Source of the DNA: Paenibacillus sp. NAIST15-1
GTDB lineage: Bacteria > Bacillota > Bacilli > Paenibacillales > Paenibacillaceae
NCBI RefSeq assembly: GCF_001894745.1
Contig: NZ_BBYF01000023.1
Coordinates: 1 to 64,000 of the forward strand
Reading direction: 5' to 3'
DNA: 64,000 nucleotides
The position numbers and the translations under genes are program-made. This document shows, piece after piece, positions 1-9,218 of the stretch. Under the pieces are notes generated by a model. That model searched no databases, was not told where the DNA came from, and was given only the letters and a program-made list of their open reading frames with translations. Positions within the stretch are counted from its first letter, which is position 1; every line of letters starts with the position of its first letter.

Positions 1-77
1 TAAATCATATACACTCTTAGTGTCCAAGTTCATTAAGGGGCTTATGAGACGGTGGCATCCCTTCCCTTGCCAGTCTA

Positions 78-315
78 GTTTCAATTCCTTATAGGTACGT
101 TACAAACAACCTGCCGATTTAATGAGACATGTTCCTGATAACGATGTTTCAATTCTTTATATAGGTACGTTACAAACTAATCAGCGCCAGTAAGATTGCA
201 ATTATTGCTTCACCGGTTTCAATTCCTTATAGGTACGTTACAAACCTAGTGCAGACCGGGCGTACGGTTACAAAGAGTATTTTAAGTTTCAATTCCTTAT
301 AGGTACGTTACAAAC
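78..315 (-). CRISPR. CRISPR array 1 (4 repeats)
   Basis: Four repeats at 78-107, 146-177 (2-bp expansion), 216-245 and 286-315, with spacers of 38-40 bp. The plus-strand core is TTTCAATTCCTTATAGGTAC. Read on the minus strand the repeat ends in ATTGAAAC, the usual 8-nt crRNA 5' tag, so transcription is taken as leftward with the leader at the right. Positions 1-77 contain no further repeat and form the distal flank. Confidence 0.95.
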
Positions 316-481
316 CCATTAAAAGCCCACTGTTATGGCATTTGTTGAAACCAAAATAACCCTAAAAAGAAAGAAGCCAACACCAATGCACCACACTTTT
401 CCTTGACGTGATAGGCTTCTCAGTAAAATTCAATTGTCGTCGATCCCCCGGGGTTTTTACGCTATTGGGGGTCGACGACAA
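316..481 (-). promoter_or_regulatory. CRISPR leader 1 with palindrome
   Basis: Class A leader, matching leader 4 almost base for base. A near-palindrome at 434-481 (arms GTCGTCGATCCCCC and GGGGGTCGACGAC, loop containing TTTTTACGCTAT) starts 119 bases from the first repeat. The same element recurs beside arrays 3, 4, 5, 6, 8, 9 and the orphan repeat. Its function is unknown. Confidence 0.75.
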
Positions 482-540
482 CATTCCAAACAGTAACCTT
501 GCCGAGTATAGGGTAATCCCTTCACCAACATACAGCAAGT

Positions 541-762
541 TTACAATCCATCCCTGAGGTTTCGTACCTCATATAGCCCATGCCCGTTAGAATTTTTATC
601 GCCGAGTCCCACATCATAGGTTAATTGAATCAAATCTAAATCGCCTTCCAATAAGAAATCTCCTGTCCATCCTTTAATCAGTGTTGACTTAAACTTAGAT
701 GTTATTGGCTTAATTCGTTCCCGATGAAGAGGAGTTAGCAAAAGCGGTTTATCGACCGTCAA
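541..762 (-). pseudogene. cas6: Truncated cas6 (C-terminal fragment)
   Basis: A 73-codon reading frame matches the C-terminal third of Cas6 endoribonucleases. It has a LLTP..R...K..SKFK stretch, the IKGW.G.F.LEGD segment, and the glycine-rich loop GLGDKNSNGHGLYEV that closes the second ferredoxin-like domain. The only start is a TTG with no ribosome site, and the DNA further upstream on the minus strand (763-955) is frame-broken. The N-terminal catalytic part is therefore missing. Cas6 cuts pre-crRNA within repeats; this copy cannot. It lies just beyond leader 1, which suggests an ancestral array-leader-cas6 unit. An intact cas6 elsewhere in the genome is inferred. Confidence 0.78.
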
Positions 763-955
763 AGGTTAATATAATTTTGATTCTCAATATCTTTCCCCCT
801 GCTGGTGAATATCGATACTATCGTTATTTTTTAATTTTCCATTTACGTTTGAATTGCTACTAGCCTAAAATCTCTAAATACCGAAAGCTGATCCGTTACA
901 TTTCATTTCCTCGATCACGTTCAATATCAACGATTGGTAAAAATAACTTACATTT
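763..955. other. Decayed intergenic DNA, no intact gene
   Basis: AT-rich and broken in all frames. Its right part (about 890-955) resembles minus-strand stretches in the flanks of arrays 2 and 3, with a shared motif like ACGTGATNGAGGAAA. It is probably remnant coding sequence associated with the cas6 fragment. Confidence 0.35.
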
Positions 956-1183
956 AGAATCATTCCTCATAGATACGTTACAAACCCCGTCCCTTTTTCA
1001 TTAGGAAGGAGGTGAACCAAGTTTCAATTCCTCATAGGTACGTTACAAACTTAAAGTTATGCATGAAATAACTAATGACAATAGAGGTTTCAATTCCTCA
1101 TAGGTACGTTACAAACCTGGCGAAATAAAGTTGGAAAAAAACGAAATTGGATAGTTTCAATTCCTCATAGGTAAGTTATAAAC
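956..1183 (-). CRISPR. CRISPR array 2 (4 repeats)
   Basis: Repeats at 956-985 (degenerate, leader-distal), 1021-1050, 1087-1116 and 1154-1183 (GTAAGTTATAAAC variant), with spacers of 35-37 bp. The core has CTCATAGG instead of CTTATAGG. The degenerate left-most repeat agrees with a leader on the right. Confidence 0.93.
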
Positions 1184-1380
1184 CCGTGAAAAGCCTGCTG
1201 TTACAGCGTTTTCTGAAATTAATATAAATCTTAATTGAAAAGCAACAACATCAATGTACCATACTTTCCCATAATGTCATAGGTTTCGCGACAACATTTA
1301 AAAATAAGATCGTTCCCGGTATAGTAAATAGAAAAGTTTTCTTCTATTCATCAATTTACAGCAAGTTCATTTCCAATCCC
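1184..1380 (-). promoter_or_regulatory. CRISPR leader 2, palindrome deleted
   Basis: Nearly identical to leader 3 (1848 onward), but the palindrome is missing. Near 1290 the sequence passes directly from GCGACAA to CATTTAAAA, whereas leader 3 has about 57 extra bases between GCGACAA (ends near 1958) and CGACGACAA (ends 2013). The breakpoints share GACAA, which fits a slippage deletion between short direct repeats. Confidence 0.65.
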
Positions 1381-1616
1381 TGAGGGATCAATCACTTCAT
1401 AAAATTCTTAGCCTTATAATTTCTGACAATTTATACAAACCGTTAGTCTTGGTAAAATTAACATTCTGAATTTACATTTTATGTTAAGCTTCATTTTCCT
1501 CTATCACGTTAATAATCTTGCAACCGCCACACGCTTCTCATCGCCATGCCCTAAATCCAATCCTCATGAATATTTTCAAACGTAACCATGAGAGCATATA
1601 TTTGAACCATTTCTCT
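1381..1616. other. Decayed flank of array 2, duplicated at 2095-2332
   Basis: About 240 bp without an intact gene, closely matching the flank to the right of leader 3. On the minus strand short broken stretches can be read, for example one beginning MVQIYALMVTFENIHEDW before a stop. The end nearest the leader shares CAGCAAGTT and AATCCCTGAGG with the 3' end of the cas6 fragment at 541, so an old cas6 copy is possible. Confidence 0.35.
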
Positions 1617-1847
1617 TTTTCCATTCCTTATAGGTACATTACAAACGTCAGGAAATGCACAGCCTGCTGATGTACTTGCGGGGTTTCAATTCCTCATAGG
1701 TACTTTATAAACACAGATACGAATACTGCATTGATCCAGGACACGGGGGATTTTAATTCCTCATAGGTACTTTTATAAACGCAAAGCGAAAGAAGATACA
1801 GCTAGTAGTCCATCACAATTTCAATTCCTCATAGGTACTTTATAAAC
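1617..1847 (-). CRISPR. CRISPR array 3 (4 repeats)
   Basis: Repeats at about 1617-1646 (degenerate), 1683-1712, 1750-1780 (one extra T) and 1818-1847, with spacers of 36-37 bp. Three repeats carry the ACTTTATAAAC ending, unlike arrays 1 and 4, so each array has its own dialect. Confidence 0.92.
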
Positions 1848-2013
1848 CCGTGAAAAGCCTGCTGTTACAGCATTTTCTGATATTAGTATAAATCTTAATT
1901 GGAAAGCAACAACATCAATGTACCATACTTTCCCATAATGTCATAGGTTTCGCGACAAAATTCAGTTGTCGTCGATCCCCCGGTTTTTTTACGCTATTGG
2001 AGGTCGACGACAA
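1848..2013 (-). promoter_or_regulatory. CRISPR leader 3 with palindrome
   Basis: Class A leader. The palindrome spans 1966-2013 and starts 119 bases from the first repeat. The right arm is GGAGGTCGACGAC, giving one mismatch in the GC core. The leader continues into the duplicated decayed flank 2014-2332, which has no intact gene. Confidence 0.72.
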
Positions 2014-2332
2014 CATTTAAAAATAAAGATCGTTCCCGGTATAGTAAATAGAAAAGTTTTCTTCTATTCATCAATTTACAGCAAGTTCATTACCAATCCC
2101 CGATCAATCACTTCATAAAATTCTTAGCCGTATTATTTCTAACAATTTATACAAACCGTTCGTCTTGGTAAAATTAACGTCCCGAATTAACATTTTATAC
2201 AAATCTTCATTTTCCTCTATCACGTTAATAATCTTGTAACCGCCACATTCTTCTCATTTCCATGCCCTGAATCCAATCCTCATAAATATTTTCAATCGTA
2301 AGCATGAGAGCATATATTTGAACCATTTCTCT

Positions 2333-2634
2333 TATCTCAATCCTTATAGGTACGTTACAAACCTGTTGCTGTCACAGAGCATGGTAACGTGTTCTCTGCT
2401 GTGTTTCAATTCCTTATAGGTACGTTACAAACGCGATTGCTCGACAACCCAGACGATTATGCAGCGCTCAGGTTTCAATTCCTTATAGGTACATTACAAA
2501 CGTCACTACGAATCAAAGATATCAAGTTACGGTTGGCGTTTCAATTCCTTATAGGTACATTACAAACTCCAAAACATCATTGCCAACATTGTCCACGCTT
2601 GCTAGTTTCAATTCCTTATAGGTACATTACAAAC
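2333..2634 (-). CRISPR. CRISPR array 4 (5 repeats)
   Basis: Repeats at 2333-2362 (degenerate, distal), 2403-2432, 2472-2501, 2538-2567 and 2605-2634, with spacers of 36-40 bp. The last three repeats have ACATTACAAAC where the others have ACGTTACAAAC. The short open frame through this array is repeat periodicity, not a gene. Confidence 0.95.
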
Positions 2635-2799
2635 CCGTTAAAAGCCCACTGTTATAGCATTTTTCGAAACCAAAATAACCCTAAAAGAAAGAAGCCAACA
2701 CTCATATACCACATTTTTCCTTGACGTGATAGGCTTTTCAGTAAAATTCAATTGTCGTCGATCCCCCGGGGTTTTTACGCTATTGGGGGTCGACGACAA
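2635..2799 (-). promoter_or_regulatory. CRISPR leader 4 with palindrome
   Basis: Class A leader, near-identical to leader 1, with the palindrome at 2752-2799. Beyond it the leader-1-like flank runs only to about 2845, then passes straight into a partial repeat (2846-2856). This suggests a deletion that fused this unit to array 5 and removed the cas6-like segment. Confidence 0.72.
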
Positions 2800-2845
2800 C
2801 ATTCCAAACAATAATCTTACCGAGTATAGGGTAAATCCCTTCACC

Positions 2846-3188
2846 ACATTACAAACTTTGCAACCAACACGGGCTACGACCCTCTATGGGAGGATTTCAA
2901 TTCCTCATAGGTACGTTACAAACCGGCTAACGAGCGTATAGTCGATTTTTTTACCCCTGTTTCAATTCCTCATAGGTACGTTACAAACCTGCTTACACGG
3001 GAGCAAGCGGTGGTCATGCTGGCGTTTCAATTCCTCATAGGTACGTTACAAACCATGACCTTATATATTTATACTGGCTCTGTGCGAAGTGGGTTTCAAT
3101 TCCTCATAGGTACGTTACAAACTTTCATAGTGGGATCATTTGCTGTTCCCTATTTGATGTTTCAATTCCTCATAGGTACGTTACAAAC
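2846..3188 (-). CRISPR. CRISPR array 5 (5 repeats plus partial)
   Basis: A partial repeat end at 2846-2856 (ACATTACAAAC), then full repeats at 2894-2923, 2959-2988, 3024-3053, 3093-3122 and 3159-3188, with spacers of 35-39 bp. Repeats are almost identical to each other. It is the array nearest the 3' end of the cas operon. Confidence 0.95.
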
Positions 3189-3354
3189 CCGTGAAAAGCC
3201 TGCTGTTACAGCGTTTTTCTGAAATTAAAATAAATGTTATTGAAAAGCAACAACATCAATGTACCACACTTTTCCTTGATGTCATAGGTTTTGCGATTAA
3301 ATTCAATTGTCGTCGATCCCCCGGGATTTTTGCACTATTGGGGGTCGACGACAA
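3189..3354 (-). promoter_or_regulatory. CRISPR leader 5 with palindrome
   Basis: Class A leader; palindrome at 3307-3354. A second, smaller inverted repeat lies between it and the array: ACATCAA at 3252-3258 and TTGATGT at 3275-3281. The leader ends about 45 bp from the stop of the last cas gene, so cas transcripts run into it in the same direction. Confidence 0.72.
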
Positions 3355-3398
3355 CTTAAACCTAAACCATTTACTCCCTTTCTGTAAACCTGTACCAC

Positions 3399-5729
3399 TT
3401 ACTTCTGGGATGTTTTTAAGCGCCAAGACTTTGGATAGCCTCCGCCTTTTCCGTTATTGCTATCCTTGGCTATCTCATCAGCAGCATTATCCCAATTGAC
3501 ATCTTTCGGGTTTTGCTTTGTGCCCGCCCCTCCGGGGATCTTACTCTCTTCCACTTTGCTAAGCACATAGTTTTCGAAATGAACCTTATCAAAATAGGAT
3601 ATATCACTTGCTTCTTTCGTTCTGTACATTGCGTCAATAAACTGTTCAATATACGCCGACCGATTCTCTAATATTTTAATCGGATTCGTGATTAACGCAT
3701 CGAAGTTGGCATCTTTACGCTCTAATTGAACATGCTTGATATGAATTTGCACCTTGCCGAATCCATACGGCTTCGCCCCGCCGATAAGTTCATATGCCTT
3801 ATCAGCGAATTCACGATACGCTTCTGTATATTGGCTGTATTTGCTTGAAGATAGCACTTCTTTCCAGTCCAGGCTTAGCAGCAGCAATCCCAGTTCTGCT
3901 TCGGACAAATTTCGGAAATTAATTTTCCCTGTAAGACGAACGTCGTTACAAGATATGACTTCTCTAGTGCTTACCATATTTTTAAGCTTTTCATTTTCAC
4001 TTCGCGGCTCTATCGGTTCAGGCAACACATGATAGTGTTTGTATCCGTTTAATTTAATATTTTCATCTTCATAAGTAAGCTTCTCTTCTGACGTCTGTCG
4101 AAGATACATTCCGCTAGCCGTTGCAGAAGGAGTCATAAGCAATAAATTCTCGACCTTACGAATTTGAACTTGACCTCGAATATCAAGCGGACTGAACCGA
4201 ATTCTGGACTTATAGGCGATCGGGTAGTCATTATTCTGATCCTGTCCGTCTGGAATGAACCCGAATAAAGCATTGGCATAATCTATTTTTCTTTTATCCT
4301 GGACACCAATCAATTCGCCCAATTTTCCAATATACGGAATCTTAAAATATGGAGTACGTCCAATGCTTTTCACTTCTCCCTTTTCACACTGGTAGAAAAC
4401 GATTAACCCATCCTTAATATCCTCTTCATTCTTCTGTGACTTGGCGAATGTTTCAGTTAGCTTTTCATATTCATCAAAAATATTATAAAATGCCTTAACC
4501 ATGTCTTGTTTTTCGGTATCCGTTATGCGGAATTTATCTAAATTTTGATTATAAGCATTGATAACAGATTGCGGCACTAGAATGGACTGTGCATTTTCAG
4601 CAGGGCCCAGAACAAAATAATGGCTTCGTTTTGAGCTTGCATTCGATGAATTGAATAAATATCCTTTTTCTGTTAGTTCTTTCGAGTGGCTACATGCCAA
4701 CTTTTCAATGCCGCCATTTGCGGTTGATTTGAAGTATACCCCTCTTTGATAAGGGATAAATTTAGAATTCTTATGATTTTTATAAATCATCTCATACATG
4801 AAATTTAATTCAGCCTTCAATCCCCATCTGTCCACATATAACCGATAAAGATTTTTCAGCTTTTCGATTTCAGTCTCATCCGCATTCCCAGATTGAATCT
4901 TGATTAATTGAGAGAATAGCTCCTCTTTGATTTGATTAAGCTTCCTGTTTCGAACCTCCCGCATTTTCCGATTTAGAGCAAATTCCCGAATAAAAGTATT
5001 GTCGATCTTACTCTGAATAGGTTTTAACGTCTCTTTTAATTGCTCTCGAAGCTGTTTGATCTCTCTCGTTTTCTGTTCAATTTCATCTTGCTTTTTATTG
5101 AAATCACGAACCCTTTTGTCATCCCAAATACATATGGTAGCGAATTGCTCCCCATGTCCATTCATTTGCATTAAGCGATGTTCTTTAATGGAAAGAAAGA
5201 ACTTATCTCCCAACTTGCTTGCAGGAGCCACATAAAATTCATTGCCTTTTTTCTTCAAAAATCCAACGTGAATAGCACGTTCAATTCCAATATCACCGTT
5301 AGGCGTCCCTAATAACCGATTCCGATAACGCTTATCCGAAATATCCCGATACAGCATCTCCGTACGATTGATGAATTCAGGATAACCGGCACTCAATATT
5401 TCAGCATTCGCCCGTACTTTACCTCTGATCGCGCTACCGCTTATAAAGGAATCATCGCTGCTCCATTTCTTCCTTACTTCTATTGCCAGATCGGAATGGG
5501 GGCGTATCTCATATTCGATGCATCCGCTCAAACCGGAGAAATCATTATGCTTGGGAAGATCGCCGCCTGACTCTGTACATTCATACGGGAATTCGCGATG
5601 CTCCGGTTCGGCAAAAGGAATAAAATCATATGGCAGTGTCACATACGTCGTTTCTTGCTTCTTCTTCCCATATTGATTCCCGTTCCCTGTTCTATTCGGT
5701 TTGCCTTTATCCTCCCTCACGCCATTCAC
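3399..5729 (-). CDS. Large RAMP protein, TIGR03986-like (type III-D)
   Basis: A 776-residue protein and the last gene of the effector operon. The N-terminus (YVTLPYDFIPFAEPEHREF) and the RAMP-type segment SFISGSAIRGKVRANAEIL near residues 93-111 resemble the large TIGR03986 family of type III RAMP proteins. A second RAMP-like part has SRIRFSPLDIRG and a glycine-rich loop GGAKPYGFGKVQ near residue 675. Between the two lies a charged, probably coiled-coil stretch (about 215-300). The start is a GTG overlapping the previous stop (GTGA). The family assignment is from motifs; its role as a backbone subunit is inferred. The C-terminal tail (about 730-776) is low in complexity. Confidence 0.72.
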   Translation of the reverse strand: MNGVREDKGKPNRTGNGNQYGKKKQETTYVTLPYDFIPFAEPEHREFPYECTESGGDLPKHNDFSGLSGCIEYEIRPHSDLAIEVRKKWSSDDSFISGSAIRGKVRANAEILSAGYPEFINRTEMLYRDISDKRYRNRLLGTPNGDIGIERAIHVGFLKKKGNEFYVAPASKLGDKFFLSIKEHRLMQMNGHGEQFATICIWDDKRVRDFNKKQDEIEQKTREIKQLREQLKETLKPIQSKIDNTFIREFALNRKMREVRNRKLNQIKEELFSQLIKIQSGNADETEIEKLKNLYRLYVDRWGLKAELNFMYEMIYKNHKNSKFIPYQRGVYFKSTANGGIEKLACSHSKELTEKGYLFNSSNASSKRSHYFVLGPAENAQSILVPQSVINAYNQNLDKFRITDTEKQDMVKAFYNIFDEYEKLTETFAKSQKNEEDIKDGLIVFYQCEKGEVKSIGRTPYFKIPYIGKLGELIGVQDKRKIDYANALFGFIPDGQDQNNDYPIAYKSRIRFSPLDIRGQVQIRKVENLLLMTPSATASGMYLRQTSEEKLTYEDENIKLNGYKHYHVLPEPIEPRSENEKLKNMVSTREVISCNDVRLTGKINFRNLSEAELGLLLLSLDWKEVLSSSKYSQYTEAYREFADKAYELIGGAKPYGFGKVQIHIKHVQLERKDANFDALITNPIKILENRSAYIEQFIDAMYRTKEASDISYFDKVHFENYVLSKVEESKIPGGAGTKQNPKDVNWDNAADEIAKDSNNGKGGGYPKSWRLKTSQK

Positions 5730-6163
5730 TCCTCTGTTAAACGGTACAACACCGTCTTGTCTACATATGCCAGATGACTCTCAGCATCATGTTTCAAATA
5801 TTCGATTACTTCGACGGCCTCATAAGCCTTTACTTCTTCCTCATTATCCCGTTTCTGATTCACGATCGATGGATCGAGTTTATACGAGCGAATAATTTTC
5901 CATTCATCTGATACGGCATGGTCATGCTCCAACGGTTCGTACATCACTAATTTTTGATCTAGCTGACTGATAAAGATTTCTTTATCTTTATTAAAAAAAT
6001 GCGCTTCAAGCAAGGCGTTCTCATCCATAGCTTCTTGTAAAACCTTCCTATGATCGCGCTCTCTCCCAATCAGCACTTGACTCAGCAGATGGGCAATGAC
6101 AAAATACTCGCCACCGTCAAGCTGATTCGTCCATTCTTCCCGGTTAAACAACGTATGCGGCAT
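5726..6163 (-). CDS. Small type III-D accessory protein (Csx19-like?)
   Basis: About 145 residues from the ATG at 6163, which follows the previous stop as TGAAAATG. A GTG at 6178 would add five residues and is less likely. It is acidic and hydrophilic, with no membrane segment or catalytic motif I recognise. A short protein between Cas7-type genes and a TIGR03986 gene is the place of Csx19 (TIGR03984) in type III-D loci, and that is the main reason for the call. It could instead be a Cas11-like small subunit. The stop overlaps the next gene by 3 bp, so coupled translation is likely. Confidence 0.5.
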   Translation of the reverse strand: MPHTLFNREEWTNQLDGGEYFVIAHLLSQVLIGRERDHRKVLQEAMDENALLEAHFFNKDKEIFISQLDQKLVMYEPLEHDHAVSDEWKIIRSYKLDPSIVNQKRDNEEEVKAYEAVEVIEYLKHDAESHLAYVDKTVLYRLTEE

Positions 6164-6165
6164 TT

Positions 6166-7569
6166 TCAGTTGCACCACCCTTTAAATGATTCATAGCACA
6201 CTTCAAGCCAGTTCCGGTTGTGCTCCGATATTTCGTTGGTCTCGATGCTCCATCGTTCCCCTCCGACATCTACCTCAACCATGTCTGCCGCAAACTGTCC
6301 TAGTCCGATGACGGTTCTACCTCCAATCGGCACGTCACCCGCTCCGATTCGACGTAACACATAAATGAGAGGGAATATATAGGGACTAAGCTTACCATCT
6401 ATTGTGTCGTCGATAATAAGACTCAAGCGAATATCTGCTTCACCTTGAATTTCTTGTTGATGCTTCAAAGCCGATTTATATACGCATCCGGTCAGACGAT
6501 CAATTTTAATATAGACAGGACATGTTTCTGCTTTCGTTTCATCCTTTTTGCTTGCTGTGTTGCGGTCGATTTCGACTAACCGCGATTTATCAATAATGGC
6601 ATCGGAAAATACAAGTCTCCCTTTCTTATCGATACTGCCAAACAATTCGGCGCATCTATTTTCAACGAACTCGTTCAATTCCTGAGCATTCATTTCCTCT
6701 GCAGTTTTCATCCGTTTGAGTAAGAGACGGATCTCATTTTTGATTAATCCTTTCAAGCTCGTAGAAGGAATGTAGTATTTCCCCTGCTTGTACTGCAATC
6801 CCGTCATGTCCTTGCATGAAGGATCGTTAACCTTGAAACTCTGGTAGACACCATACGGAAAACATCCATTCATCGAGAAGGTTACGCTGGCAGAAGACTT
6901 TGGCTTAAATCGGTTCAATGTCTTCCAGTCGATGGAGGTTCCTTTTTCTTTATCCCTGTCATCAAATATGTATCCTTCCAGTTCCTCAACGCTATCTAGT
7001 CGAAATTCGCGTTTGCGGAGTTCTTTTATCTCAAAAGCGCCAAACCCATTGCTTTTCTGTCCGCCAAGCCGGAGCTGTCGTGTTTCCAATCCCTCGGCCA
7101 AGGTCCCAATGATTTGCTCTAATTCGCTGCTTGCAAGCAGCCCCTCATCATTTTGCTGGCTCGAATCATCTAGATCGATTAGCTCATCGCTTTCAATACG
7201 GAACGTAATTTCTGTTCCTTCCGGCAAATGATACAGCGTATATTTATGCATATCCTTAGCTGAGCCGTATTGTGGATCTATCGCTGTTCCTTCTTTGACC
7301 GCCTCATCTGAACAAACAACGATCCCATCACTTATATATAAGTTGCTTTCTTTAAAAGCCGATACTTGGTCGCCACCCATACTCTTCAAAATAAGCTCTT
7401 CCGGAATCGCAGTGCGCTTTAAGTAATCCCGGACGGCTCCTCCAATCGCATTTCCCAGCACAAGCGGTTGGCCATGTGCATTTCTGACTAGTTCCCCTTG
7501 CTTGCTATCGCCAAAATACGCTGGCGTTACCGCGCGAATCGTAAATTGATACGTTACTGCCCGATTCAT
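6166..7569 (-). CDS. Tandem Cas7 (Csm3-like) fusion
   Basis: 467 residues with two RAMP units. Unit 1 (about 1-190) has a VTPAYFGD beginning and a glycine-rich loop LRLGGQKSNGFGAFEI. Unit 2 (about 215-467) has YYIPSTSLKGLIKNEIRLLL, the Csm3-type segment KIDRLTGCVYKSALKHQ and the loop VPIGGRTVIGLGQF. Cas7 subunits form the crRNA-bound backbone, and Csm3-type ones cut target RNA; which residues would cut here cannot be told by eye. Two Cas7 domains in one chain are known from type III-D/E relatives. AAAGGAGGAAGG lies just upstream of the ATG. The start overlaps the Csx10-like stop by 4 bp. Confidence 0.78.
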   Translation of the reverse strand: MNRAVTYQFTIRAVTPAYFGDSKQGELVRNAHGQPLVLGNAIGGAVRDYLKRTAIPEELILKSMGGDQVSAFKESNLYISDGIVVCSDEAVKEGTAIDPQYGSAKDMHKYTLYHLPEGTEITFRIESDELIDLDDSSQQNDEGLLASSELEQIIGTLAEGLETRQLRLGGQKSNGFGAFEIKELRKREFRLDSVEELEGYIFDDRDKEKGTSIDWKTLNRFKPKSSASVTFSMNGCFPYGVYQSFKVNDPSCKDMTGLQYKQGKYYIPSTSLKGLIKNEIRLLLKRMKTAEEMNAQELNEFVENRCAELFGSIDKKGRLVFSDAIIDKSRLVEIDRNTASKKDETKAETCPVYIKIDRLTGCVYKSALKHQQEIQGEADIRLSLIIDDTIDGKLSPYIFPLIYVLRRIGAGDVPIGGRTVIGLGQFAADMVEVDVGGERWSIETNEISEHNRNWLEVCYESFKGWCN

Positions 7570-9218
7570 TTGTCCTTCCTCCTTTGCTCAACATGCAGGC
7601 CCGTATAGAGAAGTTCGGCTATAAATTGCTGCTCTCGGTAGCGGGCATGAGAGAACAGCAAAGATCCCTTCTTGCCGTTCAACTTATTTTGGGCAAATCG
7701 GCTTAAGCTTCCCGAAGAAGAAGCGGATGAGCAAATGAATGTGATCAACTCTTTAAAATGATGACCGGCGATCGAACATAAACGGTTATCTTTTTTATAG
7801 GAGCGATCCGTATTATCAGACGGGAGAGAAGGCATATCTCCATTTTTAAGGTGCTTGATTAACGGTTGCAGTGTCTCCTTCATCTGCTGCAGCTGGCTGC
7901 TGTTCAATTGATTAGAAACGACGAAACGTTCCCCGCTCTGCTCGCCTTGCTCCTGCAACTTGCATGTCAATAACTCCAGCCAGCGCTGCTTGACAGGCTC
8001 AAGCCCCGCCAGAAGAATTGACATCACTTCCTCTTCCTGCGGATTTACGCTGCAATCTGGCTCGGCATATTTTGCGCGATCTTCTCGATATTCCGCAATT
8101 GGCTGTATAGAGCGAACCGCCATTCGTTCCGGGTAGGAAAGATTCACGGCAAGCCATCCGTAACCATCCTGAACGCGATAGCCCACTGGCTTGCATTCTA
8201 GAGCTTGCTTAACTTGTTTCAATTCTTCTGGTCCAAGTTCGATGTTCAGCTGATAGACCAGAACCGACCCTGCTTTCAAAGTCGTTTCTTTCGGGTATCT
8301 GGCTTTCCATTTCATATTGTAACCCTCGGTCATGCCTGCTTGAACATACTGCTTGATTAGCTTCACAGAAACACCCGTTATACGGTGAATCTCGCTTTCC
8401 GGCAAATAGTTGACGGGCTGTCCGTATTCATTCCGGAATACGCAATCCGACAAGCAGGTGATCGTGAGTTCGGAGGATGGTGATGATACTTTGCTGTTCA
8501 ACAATGTGCGTAAGCCAAGCTGTTCTGTTGCTTCTCCGTACTCGGTTACATGAATTTCGAGCGGTTGCATGCGGCATAATCCGTAACCTGAACCTTTCGC
8601 GCCGCCCAAATACAAATTCATCGGCTGCTGCATTATAGGCTCGAGTACGCCTGCCAATGATTCGTCATATCGAATGATTGTCCGGAATGTATGTCCAGGC
8701 GCCAGAGCCTGATAACGGAACAGATTTTCCCGATCCTTCTCTCCCTTATTGCGGCTTGTATTATGATGAAGGCGATACTCTTTAACAGGATTCAGCCCTG
8801 TCAGTTCGCCATTTTGTACAGATATGAATCGAAAGGCCAAAGCATCATGATTAGAGAGATCACTGCCATCATGCAAGTTCGTCAGCGCAATCGTTCCGGC
8901 ATTCCCGGAATGATCATACCGGCTTTCCGTCTTTGCTCGGCGATATTCGTGCTTGTTAATGCGCAAATTCTGCGGTGCCGGGATATACAAATTTCCATCA
9001 GCGCAAGGATAAGCGTTATAGCACTCCATTTGGGTCAGAATAGTGTTCATGCAATCATCAAAGAGCCTTCTCCGAATGAGCTGCCCGATAATCGCCCCCC
9101 GGATGGTGGAGCCCGGAATATAATCTTTTGACGGCTCAATTTGATTCGCTTTATTTCCGCCCGCTCCGATCTTCAGTGGTTCCAGATTCGTAATCTCTAC
9201 CACGCTATACAATTGCAT
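7566..9218 (-). CDS. csx10: Csx10-like Cas5-type RAMP (type III-D)
   Basis: 550 residues from the ATG at 9218, preceded by GAAGGTG. The frame is open further up to a TTG at 9272, but that has no ribosome site and overlaps the previous gene more. The N-terminus MQLYSVVEITNLEPLKIGAGG, then DYIPGSTIRGAIIGQLIRRR, YPCADGNLYIPAPQN and the loops YLGGAKGSGYGLCRM and YRVQDGYGWLAV give the two-part RAMP layout of Csx10, the Cas5-like protein of type III-D. It would cap the crRNA 5' end in the complex (family knowledge). The start overlaps the upstream cas7 by 14 bp. Confidence 0.72.
   Translation of the reverse strand: MQLYSVVEITNLEPLKIGAGGNKANQIEPSKDYIPGSTIRGAIIGQLIRRRLFDDCMNTILTQMECYNAYPCADGNLYIPAPQNLRINKHEYRRAKTESRYDHSGNAGTIALTNLHDGSDLSNHDALAFRFISVQNGELTGLNPVKEYRLHHNTSRNKGEKDRENLFRYQALAPGHTFRTIIRYDESLAGVLEPIMQQPMNLYLGGAKGSGYGLCRMQPLEIHVTEYGEATEQLGLRTLLNSKVSSPSSELTITCLSDCVFRNEYGQPVNYLPESEIHRITGVSVKLIKQYVQAGMTEGYNMKWKARYPKETTLKAGSVLVYQLNIELGPEELKQVKQALECKPVGYRVQDGYGWLAVNLSYPERMAVRSIQPIAEYREDRAKYAEPDCSVNPQEEEVMSILLAGLEPVKQRWLELLTCKLQEQGEQSGERFVVSNQLNSSQLQQMKETLQPLIKHLKNGDMPSLPSDNTDRSYKKDNRLCSIAGHHFKELITFICSSASSSGSLSRFAQNKLNGKKGSLLFSHARYREQQFIAELLYTGLHVEQRRKDK

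Noticed and set aside
434-481. The leader palindrome as a simple rho-independent terminator
   Set aside because: Neither strand has a T run directly after the stem, it lies at the leader and not at the array end, and its loop is conserved, which termination would not need.
2389-3222. Open frames through arrays 4 and 5 with repeated FQFLIGTLQT
   Set aside because: They are translations of the 30-bp CRISPR repeat with spacers whose lengths keep the frame; no ribosome site.
8691-9131. 146-codon plus-strand frame inside the csx10-like gene
   Set aside because: It is antisense to a well-supported coding sequence and has no recognisable domain.
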